Shown here piece by piece: positions 50,077-59,425 of a DNA stretch of 64,000 bases. The notes beneath the pieces are model-generated. The model made no database searches. It saw only the letters and a list, made by a program, of their open reading frames with translations, and was not told the origin of the DNA. The first letter of the stretch is position 1; every line of letters starts with the position of its first letter. The translations under genes were made by a program, and so were the position numbers. This stretch comes from an uncultured Phycicoccus sp. (GTDB lineage: Bacteria > Actinomycetota > Actinomycetes > Actinomycetales > Dermatophilaceae): the NCBI RefSeq assembly GCF_947495705.1, contig NZ_CANLZR010000002.1:248001-312000 (forward strand). Reading direction: 5' to 3'.

Positions 50077-51615
50077 ATGTTCGGGTTCGATGTCTCCGTC
50101 GGGCTGATCTCCGTCCTCGGGCTCGTCCTCCTCGTCGTCCTCACCGGGCTCATCATCGCCTCGCGCTACCGCGTGGCCGGGCCCAACGAGGCGTTCATCG
50201 TCACGGGGCGCAAGGGCAACCGGGAGGTGAAGAACCCCGAGACCGGGCAGATCTCCACCGACCTGTCCGGGCAGAAGGTCGTCATGGGCGGCGGCGCGTT
50301 CGTCATCCCGTTCGTCCAGCGCCTCCACATCCTCGACCTGTCGAGCCGCCGCATCATGGTCCAGATCCGGGGCGCCGTCTCCGGGCAGGGCGTCAAGCTC
50401 AACCTCGACGGCGTCGCCATCGTCAAGGTCGGCGGCAACGAGGACTCGATCCGGGCCGCCGCCCAGCGCTTCCTCACCCAGCAGGGCGAGGTCGAGACCT
50501 TCACCCAGGAGACCCTCGCCGGCTCGCTGCGCTCGATCGTCGGCTCGCTGACCGTCGAGCAGATCATCCGCGACCGCGCCGCGTTCGCCCAGCGGGTCGC
50601 CGACGAGGCCGAGTCCTCGCTCACCGGCCAGGGCCTGGTGCTGGACACCTTCCAGATCCAGGACATCACCGACGACGGCACCTACCTGTCCGACCTCGGC
50701 CGTCCCGAGTCGGCGAAGGTCGGCCAGGTCGCCGCCATCGCCGAGGCCAACGCGCGGCAGGCGGCCGAGCAGGCCAGGATCGTGGCCGAGCAGGAGATCG
50801 CGATCAGCCAGCGTCAGCTCGCGCTGAAGCAGTCCGAGATCAAGGCCGAGACCGACGCGGCGTCCGCCCAGGCCGCCGCCGCCGGCCCGCTCGCGCAGGC
50901 CGACCGCGACCAGGCGATCCTCACCGAGCAGGAGAAGGTCGCCGTCCGGCAGGCCGCCCTCAAGGAGCGCCAGCTCGACACCGAGGTGCGCAAGCCCGCC
51001 GACGCCGCCCGGTACCAGGTCGAGCAGGAGGCCGAGGGCGCCCGCAACGCGGCGATCTACGAGGCCGAGGCGCGCAAGGCCGCCGCGATCGCGGCCGCCC
51101 AGGCCGACGCCGAGAAGGCCCGGCTCACCGGTGAGTCCGAGAAGGCCCGACGCTCCGCCCTCGCCGACGCCGAGGCCATCGAGGGCTCCCGCCGCGGTGA
51201 GGCCGACAAGGCGCTGCGTGTCGCGCAGGCCGAGGCGACCCGCGCCGAGGGTGAGGCGCAGGCGAGCGCCATCCTCGCCACCGGTCAGGCCGAGGCCGAG
51301 GCGATGAACAAGCGCGCCGACGCCTTCGCGCGGTACAACGAGGCCGCGGTGCTGCAGATGCTCGTCGAGGTCCTGCCGAAGGTCGCCCGCGAGGTCGCGG
51401 CCCCGATGGCGGCCATCGACCACCTGACGGTCGTGTCCACCGACGGTGCCGGTGCGCTGCCGAAGCAGGTGACCGACAACCTCACCCAGACCATGGCGAT
51501 GCTGAAGAACACCACGGGCGTCGACATGCAGGAGATCCTCAAGCGGTACACCTCCAACGCCACGGGCAGCGCTCCGGCCGCGCCGGTCTCGACCGAGGGC
51601 GGCTCCGCGGACTGA
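50077..51615 (+). CDS. Flotillin family (FloT/YqiK-like) membrane scaffold protein
   Basis: The 512-residue protein has one N-terminal membrane segment (about residues 8-28), an SPFH/PHB domain (about 33-190, with YRVAGPNEAFIVTGRKG), and a long heptad-rich coiled coil (about 220-420) rich in Ala, Glu and Gln with repeats like AEAEARKAAAIAAAQADAEKA. It ends with a flexible Ser/Ala/Pro tail. Flotillins form oligomers that organise lipid domains for signalling and transport. It is placed after NfeD. GGAAAGG precedes the ATG. A strong hairpin follows the stop. Confidence 0.95.
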   Translation: MFGFDVSVGLISVLGLVLLVVLTGLIIASRYRVAGPNEAFIVTGRKGNREVKNPETGQISTDLSGQKVVMGGGAFVIPFVQRLHILDLSSRRIMVQIRGAVSGQGVKLNLDGVAIVKVGGNEDSIRAAAQRFLTQQGEVETFTQETLAGSLRSIVGSLTVEQIIRDRAAFAQRVADEAESSLTGQGLVLDTFQIQDITDDGTYLSDLGRPESAKVGQVAAIAEANARQAAEQARIVAEQEIAISQRQLALKQSEIKAETDAASAQAAAAGPLAQADRDQAILTEQEKVAVRQAALKERQLDTEVRKPADAARYQVEQEAEGARNAAIYEAEARKAAAIAAAQADAEKARLTGESEKARRSALADAEAIEGSRRGEADKALRVAQAEATRAEGEAQASAILATGQAEAEAMNKRADAFARYNEAAVLQMLVEVLPKVAREVAAPMAAIDHLTVVSTDGAGALPKQVTDNLTQTMAMLKNTTGVDMQEILKRYTSNATGSAPAAPVSTEGGSAD

Positions 51616-51635
51616 GCCCGGCCCCGGGACCAGTC

Positions 51636-51675
51636 GAGGGCCCGCCGCGCGCCCCGGTGGCTGCGGCGGGCCCTC
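51636..51675 (+). terminator. Flotillin terminator hairpin
   Basis: Perfect 13-base arms, GAGGGCCCGCCGC and GCGGCGGGCCCTC, with a 14-base loop. The next 200 bp up to hyuA hold no gene; two short inverted repeats there (GTTGGC 51790 with GCCAAC 51835, and GGCAG-CAT-CTGCC at 51825) could be regulator sites of the hyu operon. Confidence 0.75.
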
Positions 51676-51874
51676 TGCCATCGCCAGGACCAGTTCCACC
51701 ACCGCTGAGGGCAGAGGGCCGGCCTGTCTGGTGTTCGGTGCCGACACCACGCCGGATTGCCCGACCCGGCTCCACGGCCGCACCGCCGGGTTGGCGAGGA
51801 TGGGGGCGGATCGGCCCGTCCGTCGGCAGCATCTGCCAACGCGACCCGGCACGGTTGCCGGTTGGATCGTGGGC

Positions 51875-54082
51875 ATGGCGGTTGCGCAGCGGCGGATCAG
51901 GGTCGGCATCGACACCGGCGGGACGTTCACCGACGTCGTCGCCGTCGACGAGGACTCCGGCGAGGTCCTGACGACCAAGACGCCGAGCACTCCGGCCAAC
52001 CCCGCCGACGGGTTCATCGCGGGCATCGAGAAGATCCTCGACCTCATGGGTGCCTCCGGGCACGACCTGAGCGCGGTGAGCCACGGGACGACGGTGGCGA
52101 CGAACAAGCTGCTCGAGGGCAAGGTCGAGCGGCTCGGCTTCGTGACGACCGAGGGCTACGAGTTCATGCTCGAGATCGCCCGGCAGGCGGTCCCCGACGG
52201 CTACGGCAACTCGTACTTCTGGGTCAAGCCGCCGCGCATCGTGCCGGCCGACGCGGTGCGCACCGTCCGCGGCCGCCTCGACGTCTCCGGGGCGGAGGTG
52301 CGCCCGTTCTCGGAGGAGGACGCCGTGGCCGCCGCCCGGTGGTTCCGCGACCGGGGCATCACGACGATCGGGGTCTGCTTCCTGCACTCCTACGCCGACG
52401 ACACCCACGAGCTGGCGATGCGCGAGGTGCTGCGCCGCGAGCACCCCGACGCGGTCGTGTCGATCAGCAGCGAGGTCCTGCGGGAGTACCGCGAGTACGA
52501 ACGGGCGATGACCACGCTCGTCGACGCCGCCGTCAAGCCGAACGTCAGCCGGTACGTGACGAACATCCACGAGCGGCTCGACGGCTTCACCGGCGGGCGG
52601 CCGGTGCCGTTCTACGTCATGAAGTCCAACGGCGGGGTGCTCTCGGCCGACGAGGTCGTCCATCAGCCGATCACGACGGTGCTGTCGGGGCCGGCGGCCG
52701 GGGCGCTGGGGGCGGCCCTGATCGCCGAGCGGGCCGGCTTCCCGAAGGTGCTCACGTGTGACGGCGGCGGGACCTCCACCGACGTGTCCGTCGTCCTCGA
52801 CGGGGAGCCCACCCTGACGACCGAGGGGTCGGTGGGCGCGTACCCGAGCAAGATCCCGATGATCGACGTCGTCACCGTCGGCGCCGGCGGCGGGTCGATC
52901 GCCTGGGTCTCCCCCGAGGGGATGCTCAAGGTCGGACCGCACTCGGCCGGGGCCGACCCGGGGCCGCTCTGCTACGCCCGTGGGGGCACGGACCCGACGA
53001 TCACCGACGCGCACGTCGTCCTCGGCCGCATCCCCCCGCACCTGCTGGGCGGCGAGATCCCGCTCGACGTCGAGGCGGCCCGGTCCGGGCTCGTCGCGCT
53101 CGCCGAGCGGCTCGGGCTCGGGCTCGAGCGGTGCGCGGCCGGGGTCCTCGAGATCTCGGCGTGGAACCAGGCGAACGCGCTGCGCCAGGTGTCGGTCAAG
53201 CGGGGCCTGGACGTCCGCGACTTCATGCTCACGACGTTCGGGGGGTCCGGGTCGCTGCTCGCGTGCCGGCTCGTCGACGTCCTCGACCTGGCCGGGGTCG
53301 TGGTGCCGATGAACCCGGGCAACCTCAGCGCGTTCGGGCTGCTCACCGTCGACGTCCGCAACGACTACGTCCAGACCCACGTCGCCCGGCACGACGGCCT
53401 CGACCTCCGCGCGGTCGCCGCGGTCCTGGACACCCTGACCGGCCGGGCCACGGGCGCCCTGCGGGCCGAGGGGTTCGCCGACGCAGAGCACGAGTTCGTC
53501 CGCACCGCCGACCTGCGCTACTTCGGGCAGGCCTACGAGGTCCGGGTGCCCGCCGGTCCCGGCGTGGTCGACCAGGCGTGGGCGGCCGACGTCGCCCGGC
53601 ACTTCCACGACGAGCACCGCCGCCTGTACGGGTACGACTTCCGCGACGACCCGACCCAGCAGGTCGAGTGGGTGAACCTGCGGGTCACCGGCGTCGGACC
53701 GATCACCCGCCCCGAGCCCCAGCCCCTCCCCGAGCGCACCCCCGACCCCACATCGACCAATAGGTCACAGCAGGTACACACCCCCGACCCCACATCGACC
53801 GATAGGTCACAGCCGGTCCACACCCCCGACCCCACCTCGACCGATAGGTCACGCGAGGTCCACGTTCCCGGTCTGCGCTCGACCCGGGATGTCTGCTTCG
53901 ACCCCGACGACGGGTACGTGCCCACCCCGGTCCTCTGGCGCCCCGACCTGCGCGCCGGCGACACCTTCAGCGGCCCCGCCATCGTCGAGGAGTTCGGCTC
54001 GACCGTCCCGGTCCACCCCGGCTTCGCCGTCCGCGTCGACACCTGGGGCAACCTCGTCATCACGAAGGAGCCGACCCGATGA
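51875..54082 (+). CDS. Hydantoinase A/oxoprolinase-family ATPase subunit with an internal repeat
   Basis: The 735-residue protein belongs to the HyuA family, which includes N-methylhydantoinase, 5-oxoprolinase and acetone/acetophenone carboxylase subunits. Actin-like ATPase motifs are IRVGIDTGGTFTDVV (about residues 7-21), SHGTTVATNKLL, and DGGGTSTDVSVVLDG. The C-terminal domain is interrupted by three copies of a 14-residue unit, TPDPTSTxRS plus variable end (about residues 622-663). Its stop overlaps hyuB. The reaction would be ATP-driven opening of a cyclic amide or a carboxylation. ATG 51875 is chosen; GTG 51869 is possible. Confidence 0.88.
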   Translation: MAVAQRRIRVGIDTGGTFTDVVAVDEDSGEVLTTKTPSTPANPADGFIAGIEKILDLMGASGHDLSAVSHGTTVATNKLLEGKVERLGFVTTEGYEFMLEIARQAVPDGYGNSYFWVKPPRIVPADAVRTVRGRLDVSGAEVRPFSEEDAVAAARWFRDRGITTIGVCFLHSYADDTHELAMREVLRREHPDAVVSISSEVLREYREYERAMTTLVDAAVKPNVSRYVTNIHERLDGFTGGRPVPFYVMKSNGGVLSADEVVHQPITTVLSGPAAGALGAALIAERAGFPKVLTCDGGGTSTDVSVVLDGEPTLTTEGSVGAYPSKIPMIDVVTVGAGGGSIAWVSPEGMLKVGPHSAGADPGPLCYARGGTDPTITDAHVVLGRIPPHLLGGEIPLDVEAARSGLVALAERLGLGLERCAAGVLEISAWNQANALRQVSVKRGLDVRDFMLTTFGGSGSLLACRLVDVLDLAGVVVPMNPGNLSAFGLLTVDVRNDYVQTHVARHDGLDLRAVAAVLDTLTGRATGALRAEGFADAEHEFVRTADLRYFGQAYEVRVPAGPGVVDQAWAADVARHFHDEHRRLYGYDFRDDPTQQVEWVNLRVTGVGPITRPEPQPLPERTPDPTSTNRSQQVHTPDPTSTDRSQPVHTPDPTSTDRSREVHVPGLRSTRDVCFDPDDGYVPTPVLWRPDLRAGDTFSGPAIVEEFGSTVPVHPGFAVRVDTWGNLVITKEPTR
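53738..53863 (+). repeat. 42-bp tandem repeat, three copies, in frame in hyuA
   Basis: Three units of exactly 42 bases at 53738, 53780 and 53822. Each holds CCCGACCCCAC, then TCGACC-GATA-GGTCA (AATA in unit 1). The GACC/GGTC arms form a short hairpin. Codons AGG, TCA and AAT are unusual in this genome, unlike the rest of hyuA. Confidence 0.92.
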
Positions 54083-56061
54083 CCGCCGACGCGCTGCTCC
54101 CCGCCGACCTCGAGGCCTACCTCGCCGCGGCCCCGGCCAACCCGGCGGGCCTCCCGACCGCGTACGAGCACGGCGGTCGCCTCACCCCCGAGGGGTCGGC
54201 GGTCGACCCGATCCTCGTCGAGATCGTCCAGGGCACCCTCGCCTCGGTCGAGATGGAGGTCGAGACGGCCATCGCCCGCACCTCGCGCTCCCCGATGATC
54301 CGCGACGCCCACGACTTCCGGGCCGGCATCCACGACCGGCAGCTGCGCAAGCTGACCGGCCGCTCGTACTCCGCACTCGTGCACCCGATCGTGCGGGACT
54401 TCCCCATCGAGCAGATGCGCGAGGGCGACGTCTACTTCCACAACGACGTGTACGAGTCCGAGGGCGGCATCGGCCACCTCCCCGACCTCTGCGTCACCGT
54501 GCCGGTCTTCCACGACGGCGAGGTCGTCGCGTTCGTCCAGGCGTTCGGGCACCACGACGACATCGGCGGCGCCGTCCCGGGCTCGATGCCGAGCGGGGCC
54601 CGGACGGTGTTCGAGGAGGGGCTGGCGGTCCCCCCGATCAAGCTGTGGGACGCGGGCACCCCGAACCGGGCGGCGCTGCGGATCATGACCCGTAACTCCC
54701 GCATGCCCGACAGCCTCGCCGCGGACCTCGACGCCGAGTGCTCGGCCTGCCTCATGGGCGCCCGGCGCCTCGGCGAGCTGTTCGCCCGCTACGGGCGCAG
54801 CACCGTGGAGACCGCGTTCGACGCCATCCTCGACGCGACGACCGAGACGTACCGCCGCGAGATCCTCGACCGGATCCCGGACGGCTCGTACGTCTGGGAG
54901 GACTACGCCGAGCACGACGGCGTCGACGACCCGATGCTGCACACCCAGCGGATCACCCTGACCAAGACGAGCACCGGCGGCCCCGGCCCCGGCGACGGCG
55001 GGCCGCGGATCATCCTCGACTTCACCGGGACCAGCGCCCAGGCGAAGGGCCCCATCAACCACTGCGGCGACTACGTCGGCGGCAACTTCCTCAAGAAGTG
55101 GCTCGCCCCGATCCTGCGCAACCTCGCCGACTCCCCCGAGCGGATGGCCGAGCTCGACGTCAACGAGGGCGTCGTGCCACTCATCGAGATGCGCTTCCCC
55201 GAGAAGGGCACGCTGCTGACCCCGGTGCACCCGGCTCCGACCAACGCCCGCACCTTCGTCATCCTCCGGCTGCTCGGGGTGCTCGCCGGGGTCGTCGCCA
55301 AAGCCGTCGACGGCCGGATGCCCGCCGACCAGGAGACGATCCGGTACACCGGCGTCTACGGCAAGGACCGTGACGGCAACGACTACCTCATGCGCGAGGT
55401 GCTGGGCGGCGGCTCGGGCGGGCGGTACTACGCCGACGGCGAGGACACCATCCACGTCGTCCCCGACAGCCGCAACCTGCCCACCGAGTTCACCGAGAGC
55501 CGCTTCCCGTTCCGGGTCGAGCGGCTCGGGCTCGCGGTCGACTCCGGCGGGGCCGGGCGGCACCGCGGCGGCCTCGGCTACGAGAAGCACATCCGGATGC
55601 TCCAGGACGCGCACTTCATGTCGATCGCCGACCGGTCGATCCTCGCCTGCTGGGGGGTCAAGGGCGGCAAGGCCGGCCGGTCGTTCGAGGTGACCGTCGA
55701 CCTGGGCGGTCCCGACGAGCGGGTCGTCGACGCCCTCGCCGACGCCGAACCGGTGCGGGCCGGGCAGGTCGTCCGGATCCGGACCACCGGTGGTGGCGGC
55801 TGGGGCGACCCGCTCGAGCGGCCCTACGAGGAGGTCGAGCGCGACCTGCGCTGGGGCAAGGTCTCCTTCGACGGCGCCCGCCGGGACTACGGCGTGGTCG
55901 CGACCGGGACGAAGGACGACCCGGTGGTCGACACCGCCGCCTCGGACGCGCTGCGCGAGGCGCGGCGAGCCGAGCGCGGCGCGGAGCCCTTCTTCGACCG
56001 CGGCCCCGGCTACGCCAGACTGTCGGGCGGCGCGGCCGCCGCCGACGTCGACTGGCTCTAG
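54079..56061 (+). CDS. Hydantoinase B/oxoprolinase-family subunit
   Basis: The 660-residue HyuB-family protein forms the catalytic partner of HyuA. It shows DPILVEIVQGTLASVEMEVETAIARTS near the start, GHLPDLCVTVPVF, GPINHCGDYVGGNFLKKW and a C-terminal RIRTTGGGGWGDPLERPYEEVERDL, the family end. HyuAB pairs hydrolyse or carboxylate with ATP. It lies directly after hyuA with a four-base overlap, and the CaiB gene follows 9 bp after its stop, so all three form an operon. The exact substrate is not clear. Confidence 0.9.
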   Translation: MTADALLPADLEAYLAAAPANPAGLPTAYEHGGRLTPEGSAVDPILVEIVQGTLASVEMEVETAIARTSRSPMIRDAHDFRAGIHDRQLRKLTGRSYSALVHPIVRDFPIEQMREGDVYFHNDVYESEGGIGHLPDLCVTVPVFHDGEVVAFVQAFGHHDDIGGAVPGSMPSGARTVFEEGLAVPPIKLWDAGTPNRAALRIMTRNSRMPDSLAADLDAECSACLMGARRLGELFARYGRSTVETAFDAILDATTETYRREILDRIPDGSYVWEDYAEHDGVDDPMLHTQRITLTKTSTGGPGPGDGGPRIILDFTGTSAQAKGPINHCGDYVGGNFLKKWLAPILRNLADSPERMAELDVNEGVVPLIEMRFPEKGTLLTPVHPAPTNARTFVILRLLGVLAGVVAKAVDGRMPADQETIRYTGVYGKDRDGNDYLMREVLGGGSGGRYYADGEDTIHVVPDSRNLPTEFTESRFPFRVERLGLAVDSGGAGRHRGGLGYEKHIRMLQDAHFMSIADRSILACWGVKGGKAGRSFEVTVDLGGPDERVVDALADAEPVRAGQVVRIRTTGGGGWGDPLERPYEEVERDLRWGKVSFDGARRDYGVVATGTKDDPVVDTAASDALREARRAERGAEPFFDRGPGYARLSGGAAAADVDWL

Positions 56062-56070
56062 GGAGGACCC

Positions 56071-57252
56071 GTGACCGGACCGCTGGACGGCATCACCGTC
56101 GTCGACCTCTCCCGCGCCCTCGCCGGGCCGCACGCGACGATGCTGCTCGGCGACCTGGGCGCGCGCGTCATCAAGGTCGAGTCCGCCGCCGGGGACGACA
56201 CCCGCGGCTGGGGGCCGCCGTTCGTCGGGCCCGAGGACGACCCGGTGTCGACGTACTTCCTGGCGGCCAACCGCAACAAGGAGTCGATCGTCCTGGACCT
56301 GAAGTCCGACGACGGCCGCCAGACCCTGGCCCGGCTCGTCCGGCACAGCGACGTCCTCGTCGAGAACTTCCGCCCCGGCGTCATGGAGCGGCTCGGCTTC
56401 GACGTCGCCCGGCTCCACGAGCTCAACCCCGGGCTCGTCGTGCTCGCGATCAGCGGCTTCGGGCACGACGGCCCCGAGGGCGGCCGGCCCGGCTACGACC
56501 AGATCGCCCAGGGCGAGGCAGGCCTGATGTCGGTGACGGGTCCGGGCCCCGACGAGCCGACGCGCATCGGCGTCCCCATCGGCGACCTGCTCGCGGGCCT
56601 GCACGGCGCCTACGGGGTCGCGGCCGCGCTGCGCGAGCGTGAGATCACCGGGCGCGGGCGCGTCGTACGCACCTCGCTGCTGGCCTCCGTCGTCGGGGTC
56701 CACGCCTTCCAGGGCACCGCGTACACCGTCGCCGGGCAGGTCGGGCGCGCCCAGGGCAACCACCACCCCGCACTCGCCCCGTACGGGCTGTTCCACGCCT
56801 CCGACGGTCCCGTGCAGGTGGCGATCGGGGCCGAAGGGATGTGGGTGCGCTTCGCCGAGGCGTTCGGCATCGACCCGGCGGACCCGCTGCTCGCGACCAA
56901 CGCGGCCCGGGTGACCAACCGGGAACACCTCATCGAGGTGATCGACGCCGCGTTCGCGTCCTGGACCGCGCTCGACCTGCTCGCCCGGTTGGCCGAGCTC
57001 GGGATCCCCGCCGGCAAGGTCCGCAGCATCGACGAGGTCTACGACTGGGACCAGACCCGCTCGCAGGGCCTCGTCATCCCCGTGGACCACCCCGTCCTGG
57101 GCCCGATCGAGCTGCCCGGGTCCGCGCTGCGCTTCGACGACAACGCCCACAGCGGGGGCCGCGAGACCCACCTGCCGCCGCCGGGGCTCGACGAGCACGG
57201 CGCCGCCGTCCGGGCCTGGCTCGACGAGCAGGACGGACCCGCCCCCCGCTGA
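56071..57252 (+). CDS. CaiB/BaiF-family CoA-transferase
   Basis: A 393-residue class III CoA-transferase. Family marks: DLSRALAGPHATMLLGDLGARVIKVE (residues 12-37), NRNKESIVLDLKSDDGRQ, GDLLAGLHGAYGVAAAL with the catalytic Asp (about residue 170), and the C-terminal NAARVTNREHLIEVI. Such enzymes move CoA between carboxylic acids, for example from succinyl-CoA or formyl-CoA to oxalate or malonate. It would fit activation of the acid left by a ring-opening pathway. The GTG lies 9 bp after hyuB, with GGGAGGA as ribosome site. Confidence 0.9.
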   Translation: MTGPLDGITVVDLSRALAGPHATMLLGDLGARVIKVESAAGDDTRGWGPPFVGPEDDPVSTYFLAANRNKESIVLDLKSDDGRQTLARLVRHSDVLVENFRPGVMERLGFDVARLHELNPGLVVLAISGFGHDGPEGGRPGYDQIAQGEAGLMSVTGPGPDEPTRIGVPIGDLLAGLHGAYGVAAALREREITGRGRVVRTSLLASVVGVHAFQGTAYTVAGQVGRAQGNHHPALAPYGLFHASDGPVQVAIGAEGMWVRFAEAFGIDPADPLLATNAARVTNREHLIEVIDAAFASWTALDLLARLAELGIPAGKVRSIDEVYDWDQTRSQGLVIPVDHPVLGPIELPGSALRFDDNAHSGGRETHLPPPGLDEHGAAVRAWLDEQDGPAPR

Positions 57253-57271
57253 CCCCTCCATCACTGCGAAC

Positions 57272-57311
57272 GTGGGTGAACACCGGCTGCTATCCGCCGA
57301 TCTTCACCCAC
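57272..57311. terminator. Hairpin between convergent genes
   Basis: GTGGGTGAA and TTCACCCAC, perfect 9-base arms, with a 22-base loop, lie between the CoA-transferase and the DMT transporter ends. Confidence 0.5.
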
Positions 57312-57333
57312 ATCAGCGGACTCCCGGCTCCGG

Positions 57334-58284
57334 TCAGCGGGCGGCGGCCAGGGCGTCCTCGGCCCGGTCGGGCGCGACGACCGACGGGCGACGGCTGCGC
57401 TGCTCGTTGAGCGCGAGCCCGACGACCGACACGAGCACGATGACGAAGCCCAGCCACTGTGAGCCCTCGGGCCGGGCGCCCAGCGCGACGACGCCGACGA
57501 GCGCGGCGGACAGCGGGAAGGCGAGCTCGGCGAGGGTCGCCCGCGAGGCCGGGGTGCGCCCGAGCGCCCGGTAGTACAGGACGAGGGCCAGCAGCCCGGG
57601 CAGGAGCGCCAGCAGGAGGACGTTGACGACGGCGTCCGAGCCGAGCGCCAGCGGGGTCGAGGTGACACCGGCGATGACGGCGAGCGTCACCAGGCCGACG
57701 GCGAACCGCAGGGCGGTGAGGTCGGAGAACCTCAGCTCGGCGCTGGCGAGCCGGCCGAGCACCGTCCCGGCCGCCCACAGCGCGGCCGCGCCCACGGCGA
57801 GCAGGGCGGCCTGAGCGCTCGACACCGACACCCCGAGCGGGTCCGGGAACGCGAGCAGCCACGCGCCGACGAGCGCGGGGACGGCGAACGCGGCGTAGGC
57901 GGGGCGGAGCCGCTCGCCGAGGACGACGGCCGCGAGCGCGATGGCGATGAGCGGCTGCAGCTTCTGCAGGACCTGGGGGGTGATCGGGTCGCCCAGCCGG
58001 AACGCCGCCGTGAACAGCGTCGTCGCGAGCGCCGAGGACCCGGCGCCGATGACGAGCACGCTGACCTTCGTGCGGGCGCTGGCGGCCAGGACCCGCCGCG
58101 CGGCGGGCACGAGCCACGGCAGGGTCAGCGCGACGAGGACGAGGTGCTCCCAGAACACGATCGCGAGCGCGGGGTACTCCTGGGCGAGCGGCCCCCGCCA
58201 CAGCGACGACAGCCCCCACAGCGACGCGGCGACGGCGACGAGCCAGGTGCGGTCCGATCGGGTGGCGGCCATGAGCGACAGCAT
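57334..58284 (-). CDS. DMT-superfamily (EamA-like) transporter
   Basis: The 316-residue protein has ten membrane helices in two EamA repeats; the first repeat begins with LVAVAASLWGLSSLWRGPLA and the second near ALLAVGAAALWAAGTVLGRLAS. A conserved PLIAIALAAVVLGERL stretch sits at the end of the first repeat. It could export amino acids or metabolites. GGAG lies 8 nt before ATG 58284, which favours it over ATG 58272. It is divergent from carbamate kinase and may be regulated with it. Confidence 0.87.
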   Translation of the reverse strand: MLSLMAATRSDRTWLVAVAASLWGLSSLWRGPLAQEYPALAIVFWEHLVLVALTLPWLVPAARRVLAASARTKVSVLVIGAGSSALATTLFTAAFRLGDPITPQVLQKLQPLIAIALAAVVLGERLRPAYAAFAVPALVGAWLLAFPDPLGVSVSSAQAALLAVGAAALWAAGTVLGRLASAELRFSDLTALRFAVGLVTLAVIAGVTSTPLALGSDAVVNVLLLALLPGLLALVLYYRALGRTPASRATLAELAFPLSAALVGVVALGARPEGSQWLGFVIVLVSVVGLALNEQRSRRPSVVAPDRAEDALAAAR

Positions 58285-58345
58285 CCCCCACGACTCCGCC
58301 GGCCGGTACACCAGGTCCGCCACCCGGCCAGCGGGTCGACTTCCC

Positions 58346-58413
58346 TTGCCAAGCCGTGGTGCGCTGTTGGGCAACTCTCGACGACGCCCGGTGCGCTCGT
58401 CCGCTCCTAGGGT
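58346..58413 (+). promoter_or_regulatory. Carbamate kinase promoter and candidate operator
   Basis: TAGGGT at 58408-58413 is a plausible -10 box, 45 bp before the ATG. Upstream, TTGCCAA (58346-58352) and TTGGGCAA (58366-58373) form an imperfect inverted repeat, a possible regulator site for one or both divergent genes. Confidence 0.35.
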
Positions 58414-58458
58414 CGAGGTCCGGGCACGCGCCCGGTGAGCCGACGGAGCGAGGTGACG

Positions 58459-59403
58459 ATGCGGGTCCTGCTGGCACTCGGCGGCAACGCGATGACGGGC
58501 CCGGACGGCAGCGCCACCCCCGCGGCCCAGATCGCGGCCGTCACCGGCGCCATGGAGGCGGCAGCCCGGCTCGTCGCGGCGGGGCACGAGCTCGTCATCA
58601 CCCACGGCAACGGCCCCCAGGTCGGCAACCTCCTCGTCAAGAACGAGCTCGCCGCGCACGTCGTCCCGCCGGTCCCGCTGGACTGGTGCGGGGCCCAGAC
58701 CCAGGGGACGCTCGGCTTCACCATCCTCGACGCACTCGACGCCGCGCTCGCCCGGGCCGGTGCGACCCCCCGGGTCGCTGCCCTGGTCACCCGCACCCTC
58801 GTCGACCGCGACGACCCCGGGTTCACCCACCCGAGCAAGCCGGTCGGACGCTACCTCGACGAGGCGCAGGCGCGGCGGATGATCGACCACGACCAGGTGT
58901 GGGAGGACCGCGGCGAGAAGGGCTGGCGGCGCGTCGTCGCGTCCCCGGAGCCGCTGGAGGTGCTCGACGTGGGGGCGGCCCGCACCCTCGTCGACGCCGG
59001 GTACGTCGTCGTCGCGGCCGGCGGGGGCGGCATCCCGGTGGTGCGCGAGCCCGACGGGACCCTGCGGGGTGTCGAGGCGGTCATCGACAAGGACCTCACG
59101 GCGGCGCTGCTCGCCCGGGCACTGGACGCCCACGTCCTCGTCATCGCCACCGACGTCGCCCACGCGGCCGTGGGCTTCGGCACCGACGCCCAGCGGGACC
59201 TCGGCCGGGTCACGCTCTCGGAGCTGCACCGGCTCGCCGACGACGGGGAGTTCGCCCCGGGCTCGATGGGCCCGAAGGTCGAGGCCGTCTCCCGCTTCGT
59301 CGCCGGCGGCGGTGCACGCGGCGTCATCACCTCACTCACCCACATCACCGACGCCGTCGACGGTGCCTTCGGGACCGTCGTCGAGCCCGACCCGACCGCC
59401 TGA
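58459..59403 (+). CDS. arcC: Carbamate kinase
   Basis: The 314-residue amino acid kinase-fold enzyme makes ATP from carbamoyl phosphate and ADP, releasing carbamate. [14 protein letters not shown] (residues 4-17), [18 protein letters not shown] (about 48-65), [11 protein letters not shown] and [13 protein letters not shown] (about 209-221) are the family motifs; length is right. No arginine deiminase or ornithine carbamoyltransferase gene is near, so its carbamoyl phosphate must come from elsewhere; the FdrA-DUF1116-DUF2877 complex in this window is the obvious candidate. The next gene is the ring-opening amidohydrolase, 22 bp on. GGAGCGAGG upstream supports ATG 58459. Confidence 0.94.
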   Translation: MRVLLALGGNAMTGPDGSATPAAQIAAVTGAMEAAARLVAAGHELVITHGNGPQVGNLLVKNELAAHVVPPVPLDWCGAQTQGTLGFTILDALDAALARAGATPRVAALVTRTLVDRDDPGFTHPSKPVGRYLDEAQARRMIDHDQVWEDRGEKGWRRVVASPEPLEVLDVGAARTLVDAGYVVVAAGGGGIPVVREPDGTLRGVEAVIDKDLTAALLARALDAHVLVIATDVAHAAVGFGTDAQRDLGRVTLSELHRLADDGEFAPGSMGPKVEAVSRFVAGGGARGVITSLTHITDAVDGAFGTVVEPDPTA

Positions 59404-59425
59404 CCCGCTACGAGAGGAATCCGCC

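Noticed and set aside
53533-57264. 1243-codon open frame on the minus strand opposite hyuA, hyuB and caiB
   Set aside because: It is antisense to three well-defined genes, has the Asp/Gly/Arg/Val-rich composition of GC-biased shadow frames and no domain.
58346-58373. Firm PucR binding site upstream of carbamate kinase
   Set aside because: The TTGCCAA/TTGGGCAA repeat is imperfect and no matching site lies in the pucR gap, so it is listed only as a weak candidate.
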